Assembly: GCF_016899935.1 (NCBI RefSeq)
Contig: NZ_JACJJK010000002.1
Coordinates: forward strand, 124,001 to 188,000
DNA: 64,000 bases
Direction of reading: 5' to 3'
From: Olsenella uli
Lineage (GTDB): Bacteria > Actinomycetota > Coriobacteriia > Coriobacteriales > Atopobiaceae
Within the stretch, counting starts at the first letter, position 1; each line of letters opens with the position of its first letter. The notes beneath the pieces were generated by a model. It did no database searches, was not told the origin of the DNA, and saw only the letters and a program-made list of their open reading frames with translations. The position numbers and the translations under genes were made by a program. This document shows positions 34,778 through 43,582 of this stretch, piece by piece.

Positions 34778-36199
34778 CTAGTCGCGGCCGTTCCAGCAGT
34801 AGGTGCAGACCTTCTTGCGGTCGATACCGATGGCTTCGAGCATGCCGTCCAGGCTCTGGTACTCCAGCGAGTCGAAGCCCATCTCCTCGCAGATGGAGCG
34901 CAGCAGGCAGCGGCCGCGCTCGCTGCGGCCGTCGGCGTACTCGTCGAGGTGCTTCTCGCCCTCGTCGCCCTCCAGCTCGCGGACCTTGCGCCGGGCGATG
35001 AGCTCGTACTCGGAGCGGCTGCGGGAGAACGAGAGGAACTTGCAGCCGTACATGATCGGCGGGCAGGCCGAGCGCATGTGGACCTCGGCCACGCCGGTGT
35101 CGCGCAAGAAGTCAATCGTCTCGCGCATCTGGGTGCCGCGGACGATGGAGTCGTCAACGAGCAGCAGGCGCTTGTCGCGGATGAGCTCGGGCACCGGAAT
35201 CTGCTTCATCTTGGCCACGCGGTTGCGAACCTCCTGGTTGGCAGGCATGAAGGAGCGCGGCCAGGTGGGCGTGTACTTGACGAAGGGGCGCGCGAGCGGC
35301 ACGCCGGACTCGTTGGCGTAGCCGATGCCGTGGGGAAGCCCCGAGTCGGGCATGCCGGCCACGTAGTCCACCTCGGGCAGGAGGCCTGCCGCGCGCTCGT
35401 CGCGGGCCATGATGGCACCGTTGCGATAGCGCATGACCTCCACGTTCACGCCCTCGTAGTTGGAGTTGGGGTAGCCGTAGTAGACCCACAGGAACGCGCA
35501 GATGCGCATCTCGTCGCGCGCCGGTGAGAGCGTCTCGTAGCCGTCCGGCGTGATGCGCACAATCTCCGCGGAGCCAAGCTCGTACTCGTCCGCGTAGCCG
35601 AGCTTGCCGTAGGCGAAGGACTCGAAGGAGACACAGTAGCCGTCGTCGTCACGGCCGATCAGCACCGGCAGGCGGCCCATCTTGTCGCGCGCGGCGATGA
35701 GCTCGCCGGCCTCGGTCATGATGAGCAGCGTGAGCGAGCCCTCGATCTCGTCCTGGGCGTAGCGGATGCCCTCGACGATGCTGGCCTGGGAGTTGATGAG
35801 CGCGGCCACGAGCTCGTTGACGTTGACGGCGCCGGAGCCCATGGCGGCGAACTGGTGGCCCGCCTCCTCGAAGCGCGCCACGAGCTCGTCCTGGTTGGCG
35901 ATCGCGCCCACCGTTGAGATGGCGTAGACGCCCAGGTGGGAGCGGACGAGCAGCGGCTGCGGGTCGTTGTCGGAGATGCAGCCCATGCCGCAGGTGCCCG
36001 AGAGGGTGGGCAGGTCATGCTCGAACTTGGTTCGGAACGGGGTGTTCTCGATGGAGTGGATCTGGCGGTTGAAGCCGCCGCCCTCGCGGCAGGTGACCAT
36101 CCCCGCGCGACGGGTCCCGAGGTGAGAGTGGTAGTCAACGCCAAAGAACACGTCCAGAGCAACGTCGCGGTGAGAGACAGCGCCGAAGAACGCCCCCAT
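34778..36199 (-). CDS. PurF-like amidophosphoribosyltransferase homologue lacking the N-terminal cysteine
   Basis: The 473 residues follow PurF: an Ntn-type glutaminase domain (VDYHSHLGTRRAGM, GCISDNDPQPL) and a phosphoribosyltransferase domain with the PRPP loop LLLVDDSIVRGTQM. PurF normally starts MCG, with Cys as the glutaminase nucleophile; this protein starts MGAFFGAV, so the catalytic cysteine is absent. It may use free ammonia, act on another phosphoribosyl substrate, or be regulatory. I recall similar MGGFFG-type paralogues in clostridia. The ATG at 36199 has GGAGG before it. It is followed by ydcF. Confidence 0.85.
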   Translation of the reverse strand: MGAFFGAVSHRDVALDVFFGVDYHSHLGTRRAGMVTCREGGGFNRQIHSIENTPFRTKFEHDLPTLSGTCGMGCISDNDPQPLLVRSHLGVYAISTVGAIANQDELVARFEEAGHQFAAMGSGAVNVNELVAALINSQASIVEGIRYAQDEIEGSLTLLIMTEAGELIAARDKMGRLPVLIGRDDDGYCVSFESFAYGKLGYADEYELGSAEIVRITPDGYETLSPARDEMRICAFLWVYYGYPNSNYEGVNVEVMRYRNGAIMARDERAAGLLPEVDYVAGMPDSGLPHGIGYANESGVPLARPFVKYTPTWPRSFMPANQEVRNRVAKMKQIPVPELIRDKRLLLVDDSIVRGTQMRETIDFLRDTGVAEVHMRSACPPIMYGCKFLSFSRSRSEYELIARRKVRELEGDEGEKHLDEYADGRSERGRCLLRSICEEMGFDSLEYQSLDGMLEAIGIDRKKVCTYCWNGRD

Positions 36200-36247
36200 G
36201 GTACCTCCGATAGTCTGCGGCCTTGCCGCACCTTTTTGGACCTCACG

Positions 36248-36253
36248 AGTATA
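36248..36253 (-). promoter_or_regulatory. Probable -10 box for the PurF-like operon
   Basis: TATACT on the minus strand lies inside the palindrome CGAGTATACTCG (36246-36257), 49 bp before the start codon. No purine-riboswitch consensus is recognisable in the leader. Confidence 0.45.
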
Positions 36254-36345
36254 CTCGCGCCTCTCTTCGTCCCCACACTCCGAATGAAATCGAAACATCG
36301 GGACTTCAGAAGGAAACGGAGATACACATTATGTTCCGGACGCCC

Positions 36346-37074
36346 CTAGTTGGACACGTCGAACTCAAAGACGTTATTCTCCCCGCGATACGTCGCAATG
36401 GAGTACTCAACGGCAACACCATCCTCGTTGCGCCCCACGGTGTGCAGCAAAATCAGGGGATCTCCCGGCTCCACGTCGAGGAGAGCGGCGAACGCGGCAG
36501 TCGCTTTAATTGCCTCAAGCCGTCGACGCGCGCGCACGACCGGCTTACCTCGCTCAGTCATTGCAGCATAAAGCCGCTTGGTCTCGAAGTCGTAGTCCTC
36601 AAAATCCGGATAGAGCGCACAGGGAATGTAGCTCTCAACAAATACGTTGGCACGGTCATCCACGTAACGCAGACGCACAAGCTTATATACTTCAGAGCCG
36701 TTGGAGACCTCAAGGTTCTTCGAAACATCCGAATTTGCGCGAACTCTCTTGAAGTTGATCACCGTAGTGCGTATGACACGTCCAACGTTTCGCTGCTCAT
36801 CCTCAAAGCTTCTGATTCCCATGGCCATAAACTGATCGACCTTGGGCCGCGTTACGATACTGCCTCGACGCTTCCTCCGTTCGAGATACCCCTCATCGGA
36901 GAGAATCTGCAGCGCCTGGCGAATAGTCGAGCGACTCACCCCATAGCTCTGCGAGAGCTCGATCTCGGACGGGATGGGCATCCCCTCGGGATAGGTCCCA
37001 TCACTGATCTTCTCGTAGAGGTCATCTCGAATCTCTGTGTAGAGAGCCATCGGTTCATCCAGTCTTTCGAGCAT
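36346..37074 (-). CDS. GntR/HutC-family transcriptional regulator of the PTS island
   Basis: The 242-residue regulator has an N-terminal winged helix (MPIPSEIELSQSYGVSRSTIRQALQILSDEGYLERRKRRGS) and a C-terminal UTRA ligand-binding domain (KLVRLRYVDDRANVFVESYIP; GRNEDGVAVEYSIATYRGE). UTRA domains usually sense a sugar phosphate. It lies downstream of PTS IID on the same strand with a hairpin between, so it probably represses this operon and the divergent deoC-manA. The start is uncertain: 37074 has only a weak ribosome site, and 37047 (MALYTEI) is an alternative. Base composition is lower in G+C than neighbours outside the island. Confidence 0.9.
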   Translation of the reverse strand: MLERLDEPMALYTEIRDDLYEKISDGTYPEGMPIPSEIELSQSYGVSRSTIRQALQILSDEGYLERRKRRGSIVTRPKVDQFMAMGIRSFEDEQRNVGRVIRTTVINFKRVRANSDVSKNLEVSNGSEVYKLVRLRYVDDRANVFVESYIPCALYPDFEDYDFETKRLYAAMTERGKPVVRARRRLEAIKATAAFAALLDVEPGDPLILLHTVGRNEDGVAVEYSIATYRGENNVFEFDVSN

Positions 37075-37150
37075 ATTTTTCTAATTGTATGTCATATGAG
37101 ACGCTTCACCAACACGTCTCAACTCTGTTCTACGACGTAAGACGCGAGAG

Positions 37151-37179
37151 GCGCCGGACCGGTTTTCCCGGTCCGGCGC
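37151..37179. terminator. Hairpin between PTS IID and the GntR gene
   Basis: A perfect 12-bp inverted repeat GCGCCGGACCGG with a 5-nt loop follows the IID stop on the minus strand. There is no U-tract, so it may attenuate transcription into the regulator gene or stabilise the upstream mRNA. Confidence 0.6.
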
Positions 37180-37204
37180 TCAGAACATAGCTTGTATTCA
37201 CCAA

Positions 37205-38059
37205 CTAGAAGACACCAAGCAGGCAGAAGACAGTGACCGCAACAATGAAAATGATGATCACCTTCGTTGGCGAGAAGTGCTTCTTGCTGATCATCCACCA
37301 AGTGAGAAGAACAGCGATAAGCGGCAGAAGACACGGGAAGATGCTGTTAAGCGTGTCCTGCAGCGGGAGCCACTCCTCGGTGCCGTGAGGAATACTCAGC
37401 GTCGTCGTGAGAGCAATGTTGCCCGCAGCCAGTGCACCAACGACCATAATTCCCAGAACGTTAAAGGCGTTCATAATGCGGCGCGCACCCTCGCCGACGA
37501 TGAGGTCGATAGCGCTCACGCCCATCTTGTATCCCGTCCGGAAGCATCCGAACGAGACCGCAGTGCCAACGATGGCATAGGCGACAATATAGAAAATCGG
37601 ACCAATCGCACTGCCCTCTGAGGCGAGACTCATGCCGATGGAGAGCAGAATCGGAACAACAATGCCCTGCATGACAGAATCACCGATGCCGGCAAGGGGA
37701 CCCATGAGCGTCGTCTTGACGTTGTTGGGCATCTCCTCAGAAACTCCGCCGCCGAGGGCGATGTTCTCCTCGAGGGAGGCGGTTATTCCGTTGATGAGCT
37801 GCCCGGTCTGGGGTTCGGTGTTGAAGTACACCGCTTGCCTCATCAGCAGACGCCTGCGGGCTTCAGGATCATCCTTATAGTACTTGTGTCCGAAGGGGAT
37901 ATAGGACCAGGCATACGCAGGACCCTGAAGCTTCTCCCAGCCCATCGAAGAGAGGTGCGTGCACGCCCAGCGGAGCCAGATGGTATTGAGGTCCTTCTTG
38001 GTTAGTCGACCGGGGTTCTCCGACTTCTGAACGCGGACGGCGTCTTCGGTGTTTGCCAT
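37205..38059 (-). CDS. PTS mannose/fructose/sorbose-family EIID component
   Basis: The 284-residue membrane subunit of a mannose-class phosphotransferase system has the family patterns LTKKDLNTIWLRWACTHLSSMGWEKLQG at the N-terminus, VKTTLMGPLAGIGDSVMQGIVVPILLSIGMSLA in the middle and hydrophobic C-terminal segments. With IIC it forms the channel. It starts 14 bp after the IIC stop; AAAGGAG precedes the ATG. The sugar cannot be named from sequence. Confidence 0.93.
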   Translation of the reverse strand: MANTEDAVRVQKSENPGRLTKKDLNTIWLRWACTHLSSMGWEKLQGPAYAWSYIPFGHKYYKDDPEARRRLLMRQAVYFNTEPQTGQLINGITASLEENIALGGGVSEEMPNNVKTTLMGPLAGIGDSVMQGIVVPILLSIGMSLASEGSAIGPIFYIVAYAIVGTAVSFGCFRTGYKMGVSAIDLIVGEGARRIMNAFNVLGIMVVGALAAGNIALTTTLSIPHGTEEWLPLQDTLNSIFPCLLPLIAVLLTWWMISKKHFSPTKVIIIFIVAVTVFCLLGVF

Positions 38060-38073
38060 TATCTTCTCCTTTC

Positions 38074-38913
38074 TTAGAAGAGATCGTCGTCTTCGTAGGC
38101 AGCCTCATGGGCAGACGGCTCGGCGACTGTCTCCACAGCCATCTGCCCCTCCTGCTTATTCGCAGCGAGATAAGTCAAGTACGCGACGAGCGCGGCAAGG
38201 AACACCACCGCGACCATGCTCAGACCCGCAAACGAGACGAGGACGAACCCCGCAAAGAAGAAGATGAGCTGCATCTTGTTCTTAATCACGATATTCATGA
38301 GCATGCCGATTCCGAGCGCAGGGAGCACACCGCCCAGAACCGAGATGATGTGAGTAACGATCTCGGGGACGCTGCTCAGGAGACTATCGACAACGCCTTG
38401 CCCGAAGTAGACAACGAGAAAGACGGGAACGGCGCGGAAGACGAGTGTCACGAGCTGGGGATAGACGATGTGCATGAGGGTAATCCCATGCTCGTCATTG
38501 TTCTCAGCCGCCTTCTCAACGCCGCTATTGAAAAACGAGGTAAGAACGACCTGCGCGTTATAGAAAATAAGGCCCAGCGTCTGTCCCACGAGAATGGAAA
38601 GGGTGACAGCAACGGCAGGATCTTTAGTGGTCGCCATGGCAAGGCCAATTCCACCGTATGAGGCGTAGGTAATCTCCGAGTTGGTCGCCCCACCCGTCGA
38701 AAGGTTGGCGATGAACACCGCCTGGACCGCAACGCCACAAAGTACGCCTTGGGTAACGTCGCCAAACACCAGACCACAGAGCAAACCGGCCACGAGCGGA
38801 CGGCCAACTATGTAGTAGCCGCCCGTCATACCGAGCAACCACGGACTTTGGATTGCGCCCAAATAGCAGAAAAGGCCACACATCAGCGCTTGAAACAACA
38901 GTGCCGCATCCAT
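38074..38913 (-). CDS. PTS mannose/fructose/sorbose-family EIIC component
   Basis: The 279-residue polytopic membrane protein starts ALLFQALMCGLFCYLGAIQSPWLLG and has the IIC pattern GDVTQGVLCGVAVQAVFIANLSTGGA, then several hydrophobic segments. It is the sugar-translocating subunit partnered with IID. GAGGAGG precedes the ATG. The C-terminal 30 residues are a charged cytosolic tail. Confidence 0.92.
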   Translation of the reverse strand: MDAALLFQALMCGLFCYLGAIQSPWLLGMTGGYYIVGRPLVAGLLCGLVFGDVTQGVLCGVAVQAVFIANLSTGGATNSEITYASYGGIGLAMATTKDPAVAVTLSILVGQTLGLIFYNAQVVLTSFFNSGVEKAAENNDEHGITLMHIVYPQLVTLVFRAVPVFLVVYFGQGVVDSLLSSVPEIVTHIISVLGGVLPALGIGMLMNIVIKNKMQLIFFFAGFVLVSFAGLSMVAVVFLAALVAYLTYLAANKQEGQMAVETVAEPSAHEAAYEDDDLF

Positions 38914-38981
38914 TCTTTCCTCCTCGTACTAACTCCGTTTACCAGTCCTATGTCCCGACGGCAGCTCGCGCTGTCCGCCCG

Positions 38982-39479
38982 CTACCCGAGAGCGTTGTAC
39001 TTTTCCTTCATAACCGCCCACGACTTGGGGGCGTCGTCAGGAATCGCCTGGAACTGAATGTCGATCCCCTGACTCGCGAGATAGTCGAGCTCTCGGACGT
39101 CGCTCTCGTTGAGCAGAAACGCATTGCCCAGGTTCCGGGCGCCCTCGCTCACAATGCTGTAATTCCCGATGTTAAGAACCCCGCCGTAATCGGCGCCCAA
39201 GCGCGTGAGGTCGGCAAAGCCCTTGATGGTGTCCGAGATGATGAAGAACCGCTTATCGGAGGCGTGAACCTTCTCGAGGGCAGCAACACCCTGCTGGATA
39301 CTAAAGACACCGAACTTGATGTTACCGGCAGCTGCTTTGAGCACCTTGACCCGAAGCGAGTCGGAGGCGACAGCGTCGCTGATGACGATAATCGAGTCTG
39401 CCCCTCTCTGCGCAACCCACCTCGTCATCGTCTGACCGTGAATCACCCGGTCGTCAACACGTGCGAGCGTAATCGCCAT
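38982..39479 (-). CDS. PTS mannose/fructose/sorbose-family EIIB component
   Basis: The 165-residue cytosolic phosphocarrier has the family N-terminus with the phosphorylated His14 in RVDDRVIHGQT. It relays phosphate from EIIA to the sugar. The ATG at 39479 has AAAGGAGT before it; an open frame continues upstream across the spacer but lacks a ribosome site. It lies between IIA and IIC in the operon. Confidence 0.93.
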   Translation of the reverse strand: MAITLARVDDRVIHGQTMTRWVAQRGADSIIVISDAVASDSLRVKVLKAAAGNIKFGVFSIQQGVAALEKVHASDKRFFIISDTIKGFADLTRLGADYGGVLNIGNYSIVSEGARNLGNAFLLNESDVRELDYLASQGIDIQFQAIPDDAPKSWAVMKEKYNALG

Positions 39480-39522
39480 ACCTACTCCTTTCTCAGCTTT
39501 CCTATGAATGACGGCCCGTGGA

Positions 39523-39957
39523 CTAGAAGAGGTCCGCATCCGCCGTTTCGTCACCTTTGTCCTCGAATCGTTTCGCGCCAACAACACCCTGCCGCCCCAC
39601 GAGAAGGGCGGTCTGATAGGCGTCCTCGAGACTGCACTCATCCATGGTCAGGAGACCAACCTCGATGAGCATGGGAAAGTTCGTCCCTGCGACGAGCCGT
39701 ACGTGGTCGGGATTCTCCTGGAATATAATGTTTGCTTCATTGTATGGCGTCCCACCTAATAAATCGGACATAATGAGAACATCGCCCTGACGAAGCAATT
39801 CATCGCAAAGCGCCCGCAGACGGCTCCTGAATTCCCCCACGCCTTCTTCCGTCAAACCAAGGCAGTGTATGTGGCCAGAACTCGACGACACAAGCATGTT
39901 AAATGCGGCGACAAGCCCATCGCAGAGCGTTGCGTGAGATGTGACGATCACATTCAT
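39523..39957 (-). CDS. PTS mannose-family EIIA component
   Basis: The 144-residue cytosolic protein is the first phosphoacceptor of the island PTS. His8 in VTSHATLCDGL is the predicted phosphorylation site, and DLLGGTPYNEA matches the mannose-class IIA fold. The usual SHG is SHA here. It is the first gene of the operon IIA-IIB-IIC-IID, with GAGGAGG before the ATG, and faces the divergent deoC-manA pair across 209 bp. Confidence 0.9.
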   Translation of the reverse strand: MNVIVTSHATLCDGLVAAFNMLVSSSSGHIHCLGLTEEGVGEFRSRLRALCDELLRQGDVLIMSDLLGGTPYNEANIIFQENPDHVRLVAGTNFPMLIEVGLLTMDECSLEDAYQTALLVGRQGVVGAKRFEDKGDETADADLF

Positions 39958-40166
39958 ACGTCCTCCTCGAAGTGTTCGGTCTTACTGTTACACAAACTTG
40001 TTGGGGATGTATTCAGATGGATATGTAAGTCCCGCGGGTGGCAATTTTTTCGTTATGAACGGTACATATCAGACATTCTTTATTATTTTGTCCGTATATT
40101 ATAGTCAGTTTGCTATCGTACATAACAGGATGGGCGCATCCCAGAACCTCGATGAAAGGATTGGAA
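39958..40166. promoter_or_regulatory. Divergent control region of the sugar island
   Basis: This A+T-rich spacer separates the PTS operon from deoC-manA. It contains three copies of a TACATA-type motif: inverted GATATGTA at 40019-40027, GGTACATATC at 40061-40070 and GTACATAAC at 40118-40126. They are likely operators for the GntR regulator. TATTAT at 40097-40102 is a plausible -10 for deoC. Confidence 0.5.
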
Positions 40167-40877
40167 ATGGCACGCTACACGCTCGACCAGCTCGCCCGGC
40201 TCATCGATCACACGAATGTAAAGCCCTGTGCCACGCGTGAGGACATGCATCGCCTTTGTGAGGAGGCGAAGGCCTACCACTTTAAGATGGTCGCAGTAAA
40301 CTCGGTCCAGTCCGAGTTCTGTTCCAAGCTGCTCAAGGGAACGGACATTGACACTGGAGCCGCCATTGGCTTCCCCCTGGGACAGACGACAATCGCATCG
40401 AAGGTCTTCGAGACTACTGACGCGCTCGCAAACGGTGCCAACGAGATCGACTACATGATCAACCTTACTGAGGTGAAGGCAGGCAACTGGGATTACGTCG
40501 CTGACGAGATGAGGCAGATCGTAGAAGTCTGCCGCGAGGCCGATGTCCCCTCCAAGGTGATTCTTGAGACTTACTTCCTTACCGATGACGAAATCGTCCG
40601 GATCTGTGAGATTGCCAGCGAGGTTCGTCCCACGTTCGTGAAGACCTCCACTGGGACGGTCGAAGGCGGCGCCACAGTCGAAGCTGTGCGTCTCATGCGT
40701 GCTCACGTGTGTCCTGAAGTCAAGGTCAAGGCAGCGGGCGGCATCCGCTCCGCTGATACCTTTGCCGCCATGGTCGCCGCCGGCGCTGAACGCATCGGTT
40801 GCAGCGCGGGAATCCCCATCATCGAGGAATTTAGGCGTCGCATGACCGAGAATGGCACCGACTATATTGAGATCTAG
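40167..40877 (+). CDS. deoC: Deoxyribose-phosphate aldolase (DeoC family)
   Basis: The 236-residue class I aldolase has [12 protein letters not shown] at the N-terminus, the Schiff-base lysine in FVKTSTGT and the second lysine in [11 protein letters not shown]. DeoC cleaves 2-deoxyribose-5-phosphate to acetaldehyde and glyceraldehyde-3-phosphate. In this PTS island it might act on a different aldose phosphate. The ATG at 40167 has AAAGGATTGG before it, better than two upstream in-frame ATGs. manA starts 15 bp after its stop. Confidence 0.9.
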   Translation: MARYTLDQLARLIDHTNVKPCATREDMHRLCEEAKAYHFKMVAVNSVQSEFCSKLLKGTDIDTGAAIGFPLGQTTIASKVFETTDALANGANEIDYMINLTEVKAGNWDYVADEMRQIVEVCREADVPSKVILETYFLTDDEIVRICEIASEVRPTFVKTSTGTVEGGATVEAVRLMRAHVCPEVKVKAAGGIRSADTFAAMVAAGAERIGCSAGIPIIEEFRRRMTENGTDYIEI

Positions 40878-40892
40878 TGTCGGAGGCGCATC

Positions 40893-41822
40893 ATGGGACC
40901 ACTGCTGTTTTCCACGAACTATATCTCCCCCATCTGGTCGGGTGCGCGCATCAACGAGGTACGCGGACTTGGGAAGGAGCCTCTTTACGGAGAGGGCTTT
41001 GACCTAACCGCACACCGCGGCATGGTCACAAACGTGAAGGGAGGACCCTTCGACGGCGTTCCGCTCGACCAGTTGATTGCCGAACACCACGACGAAATCG
41101 TGGGTGACCTCCCCGACATGGGCGTCGTTCAAACGCTCTTACTGAGCGCAAGCGAGGTCGTCTCGGTCCAGGTTCACCCCGACGAGGCATATGCCCAGGC
41201 CCATGAGGACGACCACGAAAAGGACGAGGCCTGGTACGTTTTGGAAGCTGAGCCGAACGCCACGCTCATAGCCGGCTCGTTGACCGATGATATTGAGGCC
41301 CTGCGCGCCGCAGCAGCCGACGATACGATTGGAAACACCTACGGGCGGCAGGTCGGCGTCTCCGAGGGCGACCTCATCCTCATTCCCGCTGGGACACTCC
41401 ATGCCTTTGGCCCCGGCATCTTTGCTGTCGAGCTGAGCACTCTCGGCTTCACTACCTACCGCCTGTGCGACTGGGGACGCGGCCGAGAACTTCACGTTGA
41501 GAAAGGATTTGACGTTCTCGACGTTTCTCCCCACCCCAGCCCCGTGAGCTTCGGTCGCTTCTCTCACGAAGGGCCGACACAGGTGCGGACGGGCGTCAAT
41601 CACAGACTGCTCTCCATTGATGTTGTTGATGTCCGAGACGAGTGGGGGCTTGATCTTGAGGACGTATATCGCGTCATCACCGCCGTCGCAGGAGATGCAG
41701 AAATCGAAACCCCCGACGGATCAGCTCATCTCCCGTACACTCATTCTGCCCTCATTCCCGCCTCGGCGCGACATGTAGACATCAAGGGCCCGTGCCGCGT
41801 TCTGTGCAGCCGAGCCAGATAA
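40893..41822 (+). CDS. manA: Mannose-6-phosphate isomerase, type I (zinc cupin)
   Basis: The 309-residue enzyme interconverts mannose-6-phosphate and fructose-6-phosphate. Zinc-ligand motifs are visible: SVQVHPDEAYA, KDEAWYVLEAEPNATLIAG and IPAGTLHAFGPGIFAVELS. Length matches the short Gram-positive type I enzymes. GGAGG precedes the ATG. Together with the mannose-class PTS it argues that the imported sugar, or one of them, enters glycolysis as a hexose-6-phosphate. Confidence 0.92.
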   Translation: MGPLLFSTNYISPIWSGARINEVRGLGKEPLYGEGFDLTAHRGMVTNVKGGPFDGVPLDQLIAEHHDEIVGDLPDMGVVQTLLLSASEVVSVQVHPDEAYAQAHEDDHEKDEAWYVLEAEPNATLIAGSLTDDIEALRAAAADDTIGNTYGRQVGVSEGDLILIPAGTLHAFGPGIFAVELSTLGFTTYRLCDWGRGRELHVEKGFDVLDVSPHPSPVSFGRFSHEGPTQVRTGVNHRLLSIDVVDVRDEWGLDLEDVYRVITAVAGDAEIETPDGSAHLPYTHSALIPASARHVDIKGPCRVLCSRAR

Positions 41823-41842
41823 CACCCGAACCCACCCTCTTG

Positions 41843-41884
41843 ACCGAACCCGGTGACCCCCCTCTGTCACCGGGCTCGGTCTTT
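41843..41884 (+). terminator. Terminator after manA
   Basis: A long stem (ACCGA, bulged A, CCCGGTGAC paired with its complement) with an 8-nt loop ends in CTTT, 21 bp past the manA stop. It closes the deoC-manA unit before the PFK gene. Confidence 0.7.
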
Positions 41885-41928
41885 GGGGTATCGTGGAAGC
41901 ATCAGATGCCGAGAGGACGGGAGGCGCC

Positions 41929-43122
41929 ATGACGGACGAGAAGTGCGTGCTGGTCGGACAGTCGGGCGGACCCACCGCCGCCATCAACGCGAGCCTGGCG
42001 GGCGTGATCGCCGCCGGCATGGACGCGGGCGCGCGCGTCGTGGGCATGCGCTACGGCATCCAGGGGTTTCTCGACGGGCGCACCGTTGAGCTGAGCCGCT
42101 CCTTCGGCGACCCGCGCGACCTCGAGCACCTGCGCAGCACGCCCTCGAGCTGGCTCGGCAGCTGCCGCTACAAGCTTCCCGACCCCGCCGACGACGAGGC
42201 CACCTACCAGCGCCTCTTCGCCCGCTTCCGGGAGCTCGGCGCCACCGCCGTGCTCTACATCGGCGGCAACGACTCCATGGACACGATCGCCAAGCTCGGC
42301 GCCTACGGCCGCGAGTACGGGAGCGACATCCGCTTTATCGGCGTGCCCAAGACCATCGACAACGACCTTGTGCAGACCGACCACACCCCCGGCTACGGCT
42401 CCGCCGCGCGCTTCGTGGCCACCGCCATGCGCGAGATCGCCTGCGACGCAGACGTCTACGACCTCAAGAGCGTCACGTTCGTGGAGATCATGGGCCGCGA
42501 CGCCGGCTGGCTGGCCGCCGCCTCCGCGCTCGCGGGCCCCGACATCGTGCTGCTGCCCGAGGCCCCGCTCGACGAGGCGGCGCTGCTGGCACGCATCTCC
42601 GAGCTGCTGGCCGAGAAGAACACCGTGATGGTGGGCGTCAGCGAGGGCGTGCGCACGCCGGACGGCCGCCTGGTCTGCGAGGCGGCCGCGCGGGCCGAGG
42701 GCGTGGGCGTCGACGAGTTCGGCCACCTGGCCGCGCTCTCGGGCGCCGCGCGCTACCTGGCCGCGCTCGCCAAGGAGCACCTGCACTGCAAGACGCGCGC
42801 GATCGAGCTCTCCACGCTGCAGCGCTGCGCGAGCTACGTGGCCAGCGAGGTCGACCTCGACGAGGCCTTTGAGCTGGGGCGCACCGGCGTGCGGGCCGCG
42901 CTGGCCGGCGAGACCACCAAGATGTGCGCGCTCGAGCGCGTGAGCGACGATCCCTACGAGGTCCGCACGCGCCTGGTGGACGTGCTCTCCGTGGCCAACC
43001 AGGTCAAGCACGTGCCACGCGCGTGGATCAGCGAGGACGGCATGGGCGTCACCGACGAGCTGCTCACCTACGTTCGCCCGCTCGTCGACTGGATCCCCAT
43101 CGAGCTCGCCTCGCTCGACTAG
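41929..43122 (+). CDS. Phosphofructokinase, PPi-dependent type predicted
   Basis: The 397-residue enzyme converts fructose-6-phosphate to the 1,6-bisphosphate. The active site reads GGNDSM and PKTIDND. ATP-dependent enzymes have Gly at the two key positions (GGDGS, PGTIDND), while PPi-dependent ones have Asp and Lys as seen here, so PPi is the predicted donor. GGGAGG precedes the ATG at 41929. A PPi-PFK beside a regulated pyrophosphatase elsewhere in the window suggests active PPi economy. Confidence 0.9.
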   Translation: MTDEKCVLVGQSGGPTAAINASLAGVIAAGMDAGARVVGMRYGIQGFLDGRTVELSRSFGDPRDLEHLRSTPSSWLGSCRYKLPDPADDEATYQRLFARFRELGATAVLYIGGNDSMDTIAKLGAYGREYGSDIRFIGVPKTIDNDLVQTDHTPGYGSAARFVATAMREIACDADVYDLKSVTFVEIMGRDAGWLAAASALAGPDIVLLPEAPLDEAALLARISELLAEKNTVMVGVSEGVRTPDGRLVCEAAARAEGVGVDEFGHLAALSGAARYLAALAKEHLHCKTRAIELSTLQRCASYVASEVDLDEAFELGRTGVRAALAGETTKMCALERVSDDPYEVRTRLVDVLSVANQVKHVPRAWISEDGMGVTDELLTYVRPLVDWIPIELASLD

Positions 43123-43127
43123 CGGGG

Positions 43128-43163
43128 GCGGCAAAGGAGGGAGCTCGCCCTCCCTCCCGCCAC
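43128..43163. terminator. Bidirectional hairpin between convergent PFK and thioesterase genes
   Basis: GGAGGGAG pairs with CTCCCTCC, extended by imperfect G+C pairs, between two stop codons. There is no long T-run. Confidence 0.5.
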
Positions 43164-43165
43164 CC

Positions 43166-43582
43166 CTAGCGCTGCAGGTGCATGCAGGTCTGGGTGGCGC
43201 GGGCGACGGGCGTGCCCAGCTCGTCGGTCACGGAGCAGGTGTAGAACGCGAGCGTGCGGCCGTTCTTGTCCACGTCCGCCGTGGCGATGAGCTTCTCGCC
43301 CTTGGCGGCGCTCATGAACTCGATGGTGCTGCTCACGGAGACCGTAACGGACTCGCCCACGTTGGACGCCACGGCAAACGCGAGGTCGGCCACCGTGAAG
43401 ATGGCGCCGCCCATCACGCCACCCTTCTCGTTGCGATGACCGGGCGTGATGTCGAACTCGGTGACCGCGTGGCCGCGCGCGGCCTCCACCACGCGGCACC
43501 CGCAGGCGTCGGTGGCAAAGTGGTCGTTCTTGAAGACGGCCTGGACCTCCTCGAGGGAGGCATTCTCGTCGATCAGAGCCAT
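43166..43582 (-). CDS. Hotdog-fold thioesterase, PaaI-like
   Basis: The 138-residue cytosolic protein has the hotdog pattern GHRNEKGGVMGGAIFTVADLAFAVASN, with the Asn/Gly/Asp active-site region of PaaI-type acyl-CoA thioesterases. AAGGAGG precedes the start. The start overlaps the end of the pentapeptide-repeat gene by 10 bp, so it is translated from the same mRNA. The substrate is unknown. Confidence 0.87.
   Translation of the reverse strand: MALIDENASLEEVQAVFKNDHFATDACGCRVVEAARGHAVTEFDITPGHRNEKGGVMGGAIFTVADLAFAVASNVGESVTVSVSSTIEFMSAAKGEKLIATADVDKNGRTLAFYTCSVTDELGTPVARATQTCMHLQR

Noticed and set aside
38853-39668. 271-residue plus-strand frame in the PTS island
   Set aside because: Antisense to PTS IIB, whose product has the His14 phosphorylation motif.
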